Shown here piece after piece: positions 1 to 8,448 of a stretch of DNA of 18,505 bases. How positions within the stretch are numbered: position 1 is the first letter of the stretch; every line of letters starts with the position of its first letter. The DNA is taken from the NCBI GenBank assembly GCA_964476375.1, contig CAYYZW010000154.1, positions 1 to 18,505 on the forward strand, read 5' to 3'. This stretch comes from SAT2750 sp964476375. Lineage in GTDB: Bacteria; Planctomycetota; Planctomycetia; Pirellulales; Pirellulaceae. The notes under the pieces were generated by a model. The model was not told the origin of the DNA. It searched no databases and saw only the letters and a list, made by a program, of their open reading frames with translations. Made by a program: the position numbers and the translations under genes.

Positions 1-1533
1 GTCAGGCTTGTCGATCAGTTGCAGGACCCGTTGCAGGGCTTGATCCCTGTTGCTGACAAAATCATCCCGGGTCCTGGTAACCGGGTGGTGGGGGATCACG
101 CCGCGACCGGTTTCCTGTCCGGGCTGCTGGAGGAAGTGGTACTGGATGATCGGGATTGCCAGTTGCACGCGGGTGTTGGGGAGCAGGTACCCGAGGATGT
201 TGCCGGCGGTAAACGAGGTCCGGACTCCCCCGGTTTCCTGCCCTACAAAAATTGTTGGCCCGTCTCGGTCGAGCATGCTGCAAAGCGAGGCGGCAGCCGA
301 GTGGGTGCGACCGCTGGTCAGCACGTAAAGAGAGCCCTGGAAGTGGTTGCGATGGGGTTGGTGGACCGGGTTGAAGTTGTCGGTGACGGTGAAAAGGTCC
401 TCCCCGGCCGGATGGAACTCCTTGCCAAGTCGCCGCTCCATGTAACGGGTTAACCCTCGTGAATACCAGTCCGGGTCGAGAAGATGCTTGTCGGCGATTG
501 TGACCGTGCGGGTTTCCGCTGTCCGCATTTCATGGAATGGATTGCTGGCAAGGTAGGAATGCAGGCGGATTTCATGATTCGTGTAACCGCCATCATTCCG
601 CCGCAGGTCGAGGACCAGGTTGGTGACCCGGGGGTCGCGGTCGATCGCTGCAAAACTTTGTTTCAGGAAATGCCGGAACATCCCGTCGCCTCGCCGGTAG
701 TCATCGAAGTCGAGGGAGTGAATGGTCAACAGGACCGTGTCCTTGCGGGGACGCGCGAAGTCAAACGGGAAGCTCTCTTCCCCGTGGGAGAAACGCTTTT
801 CGTTGAGTTCGTCCAGGCGACGGCCGTTGACCGGGTCCAGGGAGCGGGTCAACAGTTCCTCTTTTCCATGGAGCCGGTAACGGATGCGAAAAGACCGGGG
901 TTGTCCCAGGGCTATGGCATAGACATCCGCGAACTCCACCGCCAGGTTGGTAAGACGGGAGCCGGAAACAAAGCCGTCACAGGGGACCAGTGGCTGTAGT
1001 TGCTTGACGAGATCGGTCATCGAGATGTCGTTGATCGAGAGGATCTCGGCGCCGAGGGGAAGAGCCGCTTTCTTGTGATCGACCACCGCCACCCCCTCGA
1101 TAAAGAGGATCGGCAAGGGGAATAGCCGTCCGCGTCGCTGGGCAGATTCTACCTGGCCTGGCGGAGGCATCAGGTAAGTGTGCCCGCAACGGATCGCCTC
1201 GATCGGCGGCGCGAGTTTTACCAGGAACTGGGCGGGGGTCATGGGCCTGTCAATCGATGCCGTCACGGCCTCGAATTGCCTGGCGAGCTCCCCGGGTTCG
1301 ACGTAAAGATGAAGGCCGGGATGCATCTCCTGGAGCAGGCTGCGTGCTTTCTTGACGTCCTCCTGGAGATCCTCTACGGAGATCAGCCTGGGACGTGCCG
1401 AGCCTCGTGGTTGTGCCTGGAGTGCAGGTGCGGACAGGAAAAAAGTGTTTCCCGTGGTGAGGAGTCCACAAAGAACAAGCAGGGAACACCTGGTCACCGC
1501 TGAACGTCGGCCTCTTTTTATCCTGGTGTTCAT
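1..1533 (-). CDS. Secreted S41-family peptidase, 3' end outside window
   Basis: The minus frame is open from an ATG at 1533 to the window edge (511 codons, no stop), so the C-terminus is missing. It begins with a signal peptide: a basic start (MNTRIKRGRR), a hydrophobic stretch and a likely cut near ALQAQ. The middle has the IRCGHTYL and LVLDLRRNDGG segments typical of peptidase family S41. The nucleophile motif GRTHSAAAS puts the probable catalytic serine at residue 412. The lysine that follows about 25 residues later in CtpA/Tsp-type enzymes is not seen; the sequence there reads GQETGG, as in other S41 branches. No clear PDZ domain is recognised. It probably cleaves proteins or peptides outside the cytoplasm. 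It lies 51 bases after the esterase gene and may end the operon. The family call is firm; substrate and exact mechanism are unknown. Confidence 0.85.
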   Translation of the reverse strand, partial: MNTRIKRGRRSAVTRCSLLVLCGLLTTGNTFFLSAPALQAQPRGSARPRLISVEDLQEDVKKARSLLQEMHPGLHLYVEPGELARQFEAVTASIDRPMTPAQFLVKLAPPIEAIRCGHTYLMPPPGQVESAQRRGRLFPLPILFIEGVAVVDHKKAALPLGAEILSINDISMTDLVKQLQPLVPCDGFVSGSRLTNLAVEFADVYAIALGQPRSFRIRYRLHGKEELLTRSLDPVNGRRLDELNEKRFSHGEESFPFDFARPRKDTVLLTIHSLDFDDYRRGDGMFRHFLKQSFAAIDRDPRVTNLVLDLRRNDGGYTNHEIRLHSYLASNPFHEMRTAETRTVTIADKHLLDPDWYSRGLTRYMERRLGKEFHPAGEDLFTVTDNFNPVHQPHRNHFQGSLYVLTSGRTHSAAASLCSMLDRDGPTIFVGQETGGVRTSFTAGNILGYLLPNTRVQLAIPIIQYHFLQQPGQETGRGVIPHHPVTRTRDDFVSNRDQALQRVLQLIDKPD

Positions 1534-1584
1534 GCTTTGTCTCTCGTGTCACGCTGGAAAAGGAAACGGCAGGCAATGGAGGTT

Positions 1585-2559
1585 CTAGCGATTCATCTGC
1601 CTGTCAATAAATGCCATTGCGTCGGTGTACGCCTTGTCGATCGCTGCCGGATCCCCGCCAGAGAGTCCATGTTCTCCTCCGGAAATGCTGGCAAACTCAA
1701 ATTCCACCCCATGCCGTTCAAACTGGCGGGCCATCCATTCAGATTGTTCGTAGGGGACATCGGTGTCGTTGGTCCCATGAACCAGCATCGTGGGAGGGTA
1801 ATGGCGGTCCACGTTCTTGACGGGCATGTAGGGATAGAACTTCCTCGGCTGCCGGACCGGGTCCCAGCCACTCACCTCCAGGGGCCAGCGACCGGTCTGC
1901 CGGCAGAACTGGTAGAAAGCGCCCCCGTCGCCCTTCCGGTCTCGCGAATCGGAAATTGGGATCCCTGTAACCTGCGCTCGCGCCTGCTCTTCGCTCATCG
2001 TGCTCTGGTGATGGCGAGGATGTGGGCTGGGGGTGCTATACCAGGAACCGACCAGGTCCCCGTATCCCCAGAACGAGACCAGCACGGTGGGACGGGGGCG
2101 TACTCGATACCCCGCGGTGAGGGTCAGGTAGCCTCCGGCGGAACCGCCAGCGACGGCAATGCGGTCACTGCTCGCACCGAACTGGTCCAGGCTGTTCTTG
2201 CCGAGCCAGGTGAAGGCATCCTCCACGTCCTCGATGATGTCTGGTAGTTGTGTCTCCGGGGCAAGGCGGTAGTCGATCGATGCCAGGGCATACCCCCCCT
2301 GCATGGCCATCTGGAGGATTCTGCCGGAGACGCCTGCCCGGTGCCCGTTGATCAGTGCCCCCCCGTGGATCCAGACGATCAGCGGCAGTGTCTCGTTTCC
2401 TGCCGGACGGTGTACATCCAGGCGGACAGGAAGGTCGCCCACGGTCTTGTAGGTATGGGTCGTCCGTTTCACTTCAGCTCCCCGGGATGTGACCGCCGCC
2501 GAGGCACAGCTGGCGGCCGCCAGCCCGCCAAGGAATCGCCGTCGAGTGGTCAGGTTCAT
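1585..2559 (-). CDS. Exported alpha/beta hydrolase (esterase/lipase, HSL-like)
   Basis: A 324-residue protein of the alpha/beta hydrolase fold, expected to cleave ester bonds of small lipids, acylated sugars or similar substrates outside the cytoplasm. It starts with a twin-arginine type signal (RRRFLGG at 6-12, then an alanine-rich stretch). The oxyanion-hole motif HGG is at 65-67, the nucleophile motif GGSAGG has Ser140, the acid is probably Asp267 in HGTNDTDVP, and the base is His297 in GGEHGL. The open frame reaches further upstream (to 2709), but that part lies inside the protease gene and looks non-coding, so the ATG at 2559 is chosen. This ATG overlaps the protease stop as ATGA, which suggests translational coupling. 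The fold and triad are clear; the substrate is not. Carbohydrate acetyl esterase and feruloyl-type esterase are alternatives. Confidence 0.9.
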   Translation of the reverse strand: MNLTTRRRFLGGLAAASCASAAVTSRGAEVKRTTHTYKTVGDLPVRLDVHRPAGNETLPLIVWIHGGALINGHRAGVSGRILQMAMQGGYALASIDYRLAPETQLPDIIEDVEDAFTWLGKNSLDQFGASSDRIAVAGGSAGGYLTLTAGYRVRPRPTVLVSFWGYGDLVGSWYSTPSPHPRHHQSTMSEEQARAQVTGIPISDSRDRKGDGGAFYQFCRQTGRWPLEVSGWDPVRQPRKFYPYMPVKNVDRHYPPTMLVHGTNDTDVPYEQSEWMARQFERHGVEFEFASISGGEHGLSGGDPAAIDKAYTDAMAFIDRQMNR

Positions 2560-3572
2560 CGGCTTTTCTTTTGTTTCAGTACGGCTTGTGGGATAGGGGC
2601 CTCCGGGTCCGGGCCAAGCCGGAGCAGCCGAACGGTAACCGTCCGCCCCTGCGTGCCATCTGCTGTCGAGACGGTAAGTTCGATTGTCTCTCCCGGCTTG
2701 TGTCGCCACAAGGTGCGCAGGAACTCATCTCGTCGTTCGACAGGTTTCTTGTCGATCGCTGTGATAATCGAGCCGACCTGGATGCCACTGGCGGCTATGG
2801 CTCCTCCCTTGTGGATCACACGGATGACCAGGCCGGTGGTCTCTTCAGGGATTTTGTCCAGGTATCCAGGAGGCTGCTCCCAGATCTCCTCTATACCGGC
2901 TCCCAGGGTGGGCTGCCTGGTCCATTGCCGTGATTTGACAAGCTGGCGAGTTGCTTCCAGGGGGCTTGCGAAGGCGAGTCCCTGGAAGGCATCTCCCACG
3001 GCCATCGCTGATGACTGGACGCCCACCATTTCACCCCGGCGGTTCACCCATGGACCGCCCGAGAAGCCCCGTGTGACCAGGCCGGCCACATGAAGAACCT
3101 CGATGTACTCGCCGTCGACAAATTCAAATGTCGCCTGTTGACGTGCGGCCATGCCCGGGACCATCACATCGTGGCGAAACAGGGGGGAGCCGTAAAGGAA
3201 AATCGTTTCCCCGGCTGCCGGAGGCCTTCTTGCAAATCGCAGGCAGTTCGTGGCCCGAACTCGAGTGGGCAGCTTGAGCAGTGCCAGGTCATGGGCGGCA
3301 TCGATCGCCAGCAGGGTGCAGTCCGCGCGGCCGGTTGTATGAGAGTTGACCTCGATCCGCGTGCGGGCGTTCTTGACCACGTGGGCGGCAGTTAAGACAA
3401 GTCCGTCAGGATCAATAATGCATCCACAGCCTGCCAGTCGCCGGTCGACCAGGACCTCAACCGCCGCGCGGCGAACCTGCTCGTAGAGATCCTCCTGCTG
3501 CTGGGCGGGGGCCCGGGATGCCGGCAGGAACAGCAGGGAGAAGGCAAGCATGAAGGGGGGGCTTTTCATCAT
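2556..3572 (-). CDS. Secreted trypsin-like serine protease with one PDZ domain (HtrA/DegP-like)
   Basis: A 338-residue chymotrypsin-fold protease of the HtrA type, probably periplasmic. A signal peptide covers about residues 1-23 (cut near APAQQQ). The triad is visible: His64 in TAAHVV, Asp95 in HDLALLK and Ser171 in RGFSGGP. The usual GNSGGP of HtrA enzymes is GFSGGP here. A single PDZ domain follows (about 224-318: GLVIRVIHKGGAIAASGI, then VGSIITAIDKKPV), with a short basic tail. Typical HtrA proteins are longer or have two PDZ domains. Two adjacent ATGs (3572 and 3569) could serve as start; the signal peptide is intact with either. It begins 22 bases after the DUF1501 gene and ends in a four-base overlap with the esterase gene. 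Protein quality control or processing of exported partners is the likely role, by family. Confidence 0.92.
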   Translation of the reverse strand: MMKSPPFMLAFSLLFLPASRAPAQQQEDLYEQVRRAAVEVLVDRRLAGCGCIIDPDGLVLTAAHVVKNARTRIEVNSHTTGRADCTLLAIDAAHDLALLKLPTRVRATNCLRFARRPPAAGETIFLYGSPLFRHDVMVPGMAARQQATFEFVDGEYIEVLHVAGLVTRGFSGGPWVNRRGEMVGVQSSAMAVGDAFQGLAFASPLEATRQLVKSRQWTRQPTLGAGIEEIWEQPPGYLDKIPEETTGLVIRVIHKGGAIAASGIQVGSIITAIDKKPVERRDEFLRTLWRHKPGETIELTVSTADGTQGRTVTVRLLRLGPDPEAPIPQAVLKQKKSR

Positions 3573-3594
3573 GATCCGCAGCCCTGATCCAGTC

Positions 3595-5043
3595 TCAGCT
3601 TATCAGTTCCCGAATGACCCGTGCCTTGTAGACGTCGGTAAGTCGTTCGCTGCGCCCGTTATGTTCATAGGCAAGCTGCTCGTGCTGCAGGCCAAGCAGG
3701 TGCAGGATCGTGGCATGGTAATCTGCCATCTGGGTGCGATTTTCGACTGACCGATAACCGAAGTCGTCGGTGGCTCCATAGGTCTGGCCACCCTTTACTC
3801 CGCCGCCGGCCATCCAGACACTGAATCCGTAGGGATGATGGTCACGGCCCTCGTTTCCTCGCTTGGCTGTATCACCACGAAGCTCTGCTGCCGGTGTCCT
3901 GCCAAACTCTCCTCCCCACAGGACCAGTGTGGAATCGAGCAGTCCTCGTTGTTCCAGGTCGGTCAGCAGGGCCCCGACTGGCTGGTCGGTCTGCAGGCAG
4001 CAGTCCCTTGTCTTGGCGACGTTCTCCTGATGGGTATCCCAGGGTTGGCCCTGCATCAGGATCTGGATATACCTGACGCCGCGTTCGACCAGCCGGCGTG
4101 CCATCAGGCACCGCCTCCCATAGGACTCGGTTTTTGGGTTGTCGAGGCCGTAGGCCTTGTGCGTGGCTTCCGTCTCCTGGCTGATGTCGACCGCATCGGT
4201 GGCCGAAAGTTGCATGCGGGCGGCCAGTTCCAGGTTGCTGATGCGGGCATCTAGTTCCAGTTCACGCGGGTGGCGACGCTGGTGGTCGCGATTAAGGTTT
4301 CTCAGAAGCCCCAGCCTGCCGGATGCTACCTCGGGGGAGATTGCCTGGCTGGGGTGCAGGTTGAGCACCGGGCTGCCTGTGCCACGAAACCGGGTTCCCT
4401 GGTAAAGCGGCGGAAGCCAGCCGCTGGACCAGTTGCGGATGCCATCGACCGAGTGACCCTTGGGGTCGGGCAGCACGATGTACCCGGGCAGGTTCTGGTT
4501 GACCGACCCCAGGCCATAGCAGGACCAGGCCCCGAGGGTTGGCCTGCCTGGAACGATCAAGCCGGTCTGTGCAAGCCAGATCGACTGCTCGTGATTGCGG
4601 TGTTCTCCGAACATCGACCGGATCACCGCGATCCGGTCCGCATGCCTGGCCACGTGTGGCTGGATCTCGGAGAACTCGATGCCGCTTTCGCCGTGTCGGC
4701 GAAATGTGAAGGGGGAGCCAAGCAGGTACTTGGTGCGGTTCTCGTCATCGATGACTTCCCCCGGGGGAGTCTCGCCGTCATGCTTGTTGAGCATTGGCTT
4801 GGGGTCGAGCAGGTCCACGTGGCTGGGGCCGCCATGCATGAAGAGCTGGATCACCGCCTGGGCCTTTGCCGGGTGTGCCGGTGCCTGGGGAAGGAGGGTG
4901 TGGCTGCTGTGCCCTGCCCTGGCCTGGTCGTGCATCAGGCTTCCCAGGGCCAGTGCCCCGAAACCCCCTCCCAGTCGCAGCAGCGTTTGCCGGCGATTGA
5001 TCTCGTAGGCTTCCCTGCCGGAAGTCGACTCGGTTTTGAACAT
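3595..5043 (-). CDS. DUF1501 family exported protein
   Basis: A 482-residue DUF1501 protein (PF07394), a family abundant in Planctomycetota and related in fold to sulfatases and alkaline phosphatases; its biochemical role is not established. The N-terminus has a twin-arginine-like signal (NRRQTLLRLGGGFGALALGSL at about 16-36). Family hallmarks are HGGPSHVDLLDPKP (70-83), WDTH (335-338), GGEFGRTP (377-384) and GRDHHP (399-404), followed by the glycine-rich VWMAGGGVKGGQTYG segment and a C-terminal LHLLGL helix. The many conserved His and Asp residues would suit metal binding. The start is preceded by AAGGGAA, a plausible ribosome binding site. The gene begins 22 bases after the DUF1549/DUF1553 gene. 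This pair is a standard planctomycete arrangement, which supports a shared job. The length is normal for the family. Confidence 0.95.
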   Translation of the reverse strand: MFKTESTSGREAYEINRRQTLLRLGGGFGALALGSLMHDQARAGHSSHTLLPQAPAHPAKAQAVIQLFMHGGPSHVDLLDPKPMLNKHDGETPPGEVIDDENRTKYLLGSPFTFRRHGESGIEFSEIQPHVARHADRIAVIRSMFGEHRNHEQSIWLAQTGLIVPGRPTLGAWSCYGLGSVNQNLPGYIVLPDPKGHSVDGIRNWSSGWLPPLYQGTRFRGTGSPVLNLHPSQAISPEVASGRLGLLRNLNRDHQRRHPRELELDARISNLELAARMQLSATDAVDISQETEATHKAYGLDNPKTESYGRRCLMARRLVERGVRYIQILMQGQPWDTHQENVAKTRDCCLQTDQPVGALLTDLEQRGLLDSTLVLWGGEFGRTPAAELRGDTAKRGNEGRDHHPYGFSVWMAGGGVKGGQTYGATDDFGYRSVENRTQMADYHATILHLLGLQHEQLAYEHNGRSERLTDVYKARVIRELIS

Positions 5044-5065
5044 GAATTCCCTTCCCCGTTACGTG

Positions 5066-8000
5066 TCAGTCAATATAGGCAAAGCCGTTGCTTGCCAGCA
5101 GGACATGGCACAGGTCAACCAGGGCTTGCCGGCGGGCTCGCTGTGCCAGGTCCAGGTCGTCTCCCGCGGCAAGGGGGCCGTGGAAGCCGGCCGTGGAGTC
5201 CCAGGTTGTGACCACCTCGCCCGTGTCGTCAAGATGCTCGATGATGATCGTCCAGTTGAAATTATCCGAAGTCAACTCTTCATTCATGTCGGTGATCACC
5301 CAGAGCCGGTCTCCGCTGGCCACCTGGATGTTGTCCAGCTTGATCTGTGTTTTTTCATGGGCTGTTATCCACGACGATAGTTTTCCATGCTGGCTGGAGA
5401 CCACCGTGGTTCGGATGCCGTTACCGGCAGGCGATGGATGCTCGACAAACCCGCGGATGCGGATAGTTCCCTGCAGGGGCGATGTCCACTGGGCGATCAC
5501 CGGCTTATCGCTTCCTGGATGTCCGGACGTGGCGTTCAGGCCGGCCCAGAAGGAACCCTGGAAGGGGTAATCCATTCCCAGTTGCCATTGTTGTTTCACA
5601 AAAGCCGGGAAGTGGGTGAAAAGGACTTTTCGGTCGTCCTGGCTGTCGATGGTGCCGTACCCAAATTGCCAGGCCTTTCGCTGGCCCGTGCCTGCCAGGT
5701 GGAGGGTGGCCTGTTGTTTGAGGAAAAGCGAAAGGGATTCGCGGACCGGCCCGTCGGCGGCACGGCTGTAGGTGACCCGGTATGCCCAGCCGGCGGGATC
5801 CTCTGGGGATTCATCGAGGGCGCGGCTGGCAAAACCGGCTGCGGCGCGGGAGACCATGTCACTGTTGAGTAGGGAAAGGGCCTGGAGTGGCACGGTCGAC
5901 TGGCTGCGGCGCGTGCAGTTGGTCTCAATGTCGGGCTGGTCAAAAAGCTGCAGGAGAGAAAGTGGGGCAGACCGTTTGACTCGCAGGTAAATCGACTTCC
6001 GCTGGGGGAGCTTGCCATCGTTGACGACAACCTCCCCGTCGCTTCGCTGGGCGACCGCAACCGGGTACCCGAACATGCGGCTGTCGAGACCGCCGGCAAG
6101 CTGCAGGATGGTGTCACGAAGCGGCTCCGCCTCCAGTCGCCGCAGGTTCTGCCGCCAGAGAAGTCGATTATGGGGGTCCTGCCTGTTGGCCAGGTCTCCC
6201 TCGTTGAGAGACTGTTGACGGTAGGCGGTCGAGGTGACAATCAGGCGGTGGAGATGTTTCATGCTCCAGTCATGGTCGGCCAGTTCAATCGCCAGGTAAT
6301 CAAGGAGCTCCGGGTGGGTGGGGGAATCCCCGGCCCAGCCAAAATCATCGGGCGTGGAAATAATGCCCTCTCCGAAATGATGCATCCAGATCCGGTTTGC
6401 CAGTACGCGGGCTGTGAGCGGGTGCCGGGGTTGCGTCAGCCAGTTAGCCAGGGCCATGCGACGCCCTGAAGTGGGTGCCTCCTCGCCGGGGGACGCCCAT
6501 TGAAAAGGACTGTCGGTCTTTGCCAGCCGGGGCACGTTGGGGGAGACCTGGGGGCCAGGAGTCTGGGCATCGCCGCGACGGAGCAAGGGCGTGGAGGGTT
6601 CTCCCTCAACGTCAAACAGGGCAAAGACCTTGTCAAAGTGGATTCGCCGCTGCTCCTGGGCGGCGATCGCCTGGTTCTTCTCCGTTATCGCCACGATATA
6701 GTCCGGGTAGGTGGCGGTAATCGCCGTTTCCAGGGCCTCCTCGCCGGACGGAAGGAGGCTGGTGAACTTGTCTGCAAGGTACTTCTGGATGTCGGTCCGC
6801 TGTTCCGCATTCGCAGCGAGTGCCTGCTTGACATCCAGCCGGATCGCCTCGGGGATGGTCGCCAGCCGCTTTGCGACGAGTTCCTGCTTGTAGTTGTTCT
6901 TGAGTTCGGCAATGTCCTTGTTCAGGACGGCGACCTGGGAGTTGACATCCTGCTCTCGCTGCTGGGCCGCGTCGAGCTGCTTCTGCGTTGCGATGGGTCT
7001 CGTCCTGTCCCGAAACGGTATCCACTTGTCCGGGTTGTAGGCAGCCATGAAGATCGACTGGAGCTGGTAGTATTCCCGCTGGGTCAGGGGATCAAACTTG
7101 TGATTGTGACACTTGGCACATTTCACCGAGATCCCCATCAGGCTCGAAGCGACGATCTCCAGCTGGGCATCAATGGTTGGATAGTAGTACTGGCCATTGA
7201 CATTCTTGATGGTGTTGAAATCCGGGCGGCTGGAATCGGGTGCCGTACGCAGAAAGCCGGTTGCGGTGAGTGATTCGACGACATTTTCAGGGAGCGTGTC
7301 ATCGTTGGCAAAGTGGGACCAGTAGCCGGACAACTCGTCACCCGCCAGCTGCTGCTTGATAAAATCGTCATAGGGGATATCCCGGTTCAGGGAGCGGATC
7401 ACGTAATCTCGATATCTCCAGATCAGCTGGCGGTCCTGGTCCGCGGAGAGGACACCGGCTGCGTCAGAGTAGCCGGCGACATCCAGCCAGTGGCGTCCCC
7501 AGCGTTCCCCGTACTGGGGGTTTCCCAGTAGCCGGTCGACGAGTCTCTCGTAGGCGTCCGGCGACTTGTCATGGACAAACTGGTCGATCTCTGCCGGCGA
7601 GGGAAGTGTGCCGCAAAGGTCCAGGAACAGGCGGCGAACAAGGGTATTCCGGTCGGCCTGGGGAGAAAAACTAAGCTGCCGGGCTTCCAGTCGCTCGAGC
7701 AGGAAAGCGTCGAGGGGGTTTTTTACCAGGTGCTGGTCACGTGGGGTTGGGATTTCTGGCATCTGCGGAGGATGGAAAGACCAGTAGTCAAAGTCGGCTG
7801 CATCGTAAGCCGCACTGGACTCGTCGCCCGCCAGGACTTCCTTGTCGTTGGCTTCTGCCCCCTCATTGATCCAGCTGCGGATAATCCCCTTTTCCTCGGT
7901 CGTCAGGGCCGGGCCCTCCAGGGGCATCCGGTCCGTCTTGAGAACTTCCCAGATCAGGCTCGTCTCGGCTGCTGAAATACGGATCGCCGGCCCCGACTTT

Positions 8001-8221
8001 CCCCCTTTGACAATGGTCGCCCTTCGCCGGAGGTCCAGTCCTGCCTTGGGGTGGTCACCGAAATGGCAGGCCGCGCAGTGTGACTTGAGGATGGGAAGGA
8101 CATCGGTCTCAAAGACCAGTGGCCTGGTTTCCTTGCTATCCCCCTCCTCGGCGACGGCCAGGGCGGGAAGCAGGGCGACTCCTAGGAGAAGGAACTGCCA
8201 GTGTTGGAGGATTCGTGGCAT
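5066..8221 (-). CDS. PSCyt1-DUF1549-DUF1553 cytochrome-like protein with a beta-rich insertion
   Basis: A 1051-residue exported protein of the planctomycete cytochrome family. The ATG at 8221 is chosen because a signal peptide follows at once (hydrophobic LLLGVALLPALAVA, cut before EEGDSK); the frame runs open to an ATG at 8422 but that stretch looks like leader sequence. Domains in order: PSCyt1 with heme motif CAACH (49-53); DUF1549 (about 165-395) ending in a second heme motif, CAKCH (368-372) followed by NHKFDP; a charged, probably helical linker (about 412-535); DUF1553 (about 585 to the end, with ANRIWMHHFG and STAYRQQS). Residues about 847-1018 form a beta-rich segment (WQFGYGTID, GGHPG-like SGHPGSD, then WTSPLQGTIRIRG) placed before the last DUF1553 helix (DLCHVLLASNGFAYID). 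Electron transfer is likely; the substrate is unknown. It is the first gene of the operon. Confidence 0.93.
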   Translation of the reverse strand: MPRILQHWQFLLLGVALLPALAVAEEGDSKETRPLVFETDVLPILKSHCAACHFGDHPKAGLDLRRRATIVKGGKSGPAIRISAAETSLIWEVLKTDRMPLEGPALTTEEKGIIRSWINEGAEANDKEVLAGDESSAAYDAADFDYWSFHPPQMPEIPTPRDQHLVKNPLDAFLLERLEARQLSFSPQADRNTLVRRLFLDLCGTLPSPAEIDQFVHDKSPDAYERLVDRLLGNPQYGERWGRHWLDVAGYSDAAGVLSADQDRQLIWRYRDYVIRSLNRDIPYDDFIKQQLAGDELSGYWSHFANDDTLPENVVESLTATGFLRTAPDSSRPDFNTIKNVNGQYYYPTIDAQLEIVASSLMGISVKCAKCHNHKFDPLTQREYYQLQSIFMAAYNPDKWIPFRDRTRPIATQKQLDAAQQREQDVNSQVAVLNKDIAELKNNYKQELVAKRLATIPEAIRLDVKQALAANAEQRTDIQKYLADKFTSLLPSGEEALETAITATYPDYIVAITEKNQAIAAQEQRRIHFDKVFALFDVEGEPSTPLLRRGDAQTPGPQVSPNVPRLAKTDSPFQWASPGEEAPTSGRRMALANWLTQPRHPLTARVLANRIWMHHFGEGIISTPDDFGWAGDSPTHPELLDYLAIELADHDWSMKHLHRLIVTSTAYRQQSLNEGDLANRQDPHNRLLWRQNLRRLEAEPLRDTILQLAGGLDSRMFGYPVAVAQRSDGEVVVNDGKLPQRKSIYLRVKRSAPLSLLQLFDQPDIETNCTRRSQSTVPLQALSLLNSDMVSRAAAGFASRALDESPEDPAGWAYRVTYSRAADGPVRESLSLFLKQQATLHLAGTGQRKAWQFGYGTIDSQDDRKVLFTHFPAFVKQQWQLGMDYPFQGSFWAGLNATSGHPGSDKPVIAQWTSPLQGTIRIRGFVEHPSPAGNGIRTTVVSSQHGKLSSWITAHEKTQIKLDNIQVASGDRLWVITDMNEELTSDNFNWTIIIEHLDDTGEVVTTWDSTAGFHGPLAAGDDLDLAQRARRQALVDLCHVLLASNGFAYID

Positions 8222-8275
8222 GGGAGGGTTTTTTGGGGATTTTCCGGTGATTGCCTGGCGAGGTTCGGCGACCTG

Positions 8276-8299
8276 CTGTCCCTGTTCGGGCAGGGACAG
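8276..8299. repeat. Perfect 9-bp inverted repeat, 6-base loop
   Basis: CTGTCCCTG, spacer TTCGGG, then CAGGGACAG: nine perfect pairs. It lies 55-78 bases upstream of the cytochrome gene start. If the TATACT box just upstream is used, it would sit near the 5' end of that mRNA. It could be a leader stem-loop that affects stability or translation, or an operator. It has no following T-run in either direction, so it is unlikely to be an intrinsic terminator. Confidence 0.7.
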
Positions 8300-8413
8300 G
8301 GCGTCACACTTCACGTCCCAGTATACCGATTTCCGGGTCTTGCGGTGGAACTTGGGTTCCCCTTCGGACTCGGTAACCACGGCGATAAATCCGGTTGTAA
8401 GGGTTTTTTTTGT

Positions 8414-8448
8414 CCCTGCCATGCAGTTTTTTGTGATCCCTGGCAGGG
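8414..8448. repeat. 8-bp inverted repeat with 19-base spacer
   Basis: CCCTGCCA (8414-8421) is matched by TGGCAGGG (8441-8448). The left arm overlaps a second copy of the TGTCCCTG word that also forms the stem at 8276-8299. The repeat sits 71-105 bases before the glycosyltransferase start. It could be a two-half-site operator; this is inferred from geometry only. Confidence 0.5.

Noticed and set aside
1537..3093. Two long plus-strand frames (236 and 281 codons) opposite the esterase and protease genes
   Set aside because: Both are mirror frames of genes with complete catalytic motifs on the minus strand, and their own products look like random Pro/Arg/Gly-rich sequence.
4270..5211. 313-codon plus-strand frame opposite the DUF1501 gene
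   Set aside because: It is antisense to a clear family member and its translation has no recognisable motif. Long chance frames are common opposite GC-rich genes.
6500..7273. 257-codon plus-strand frame opposite the cytochrome gene
   Set aside because: It is antisense to the DUF1549 and linker coding region and has no signal, domain or ribosome binding site.
8222..8422. 67-residue upstream extension of the cytochrome gene to an ATG at 8422
   Set aside because: The extension puts a charged stretch before a complete signal peptide that begins at the 8221 ATG, and it covers the stem-loop region. It reads as leader sequence.
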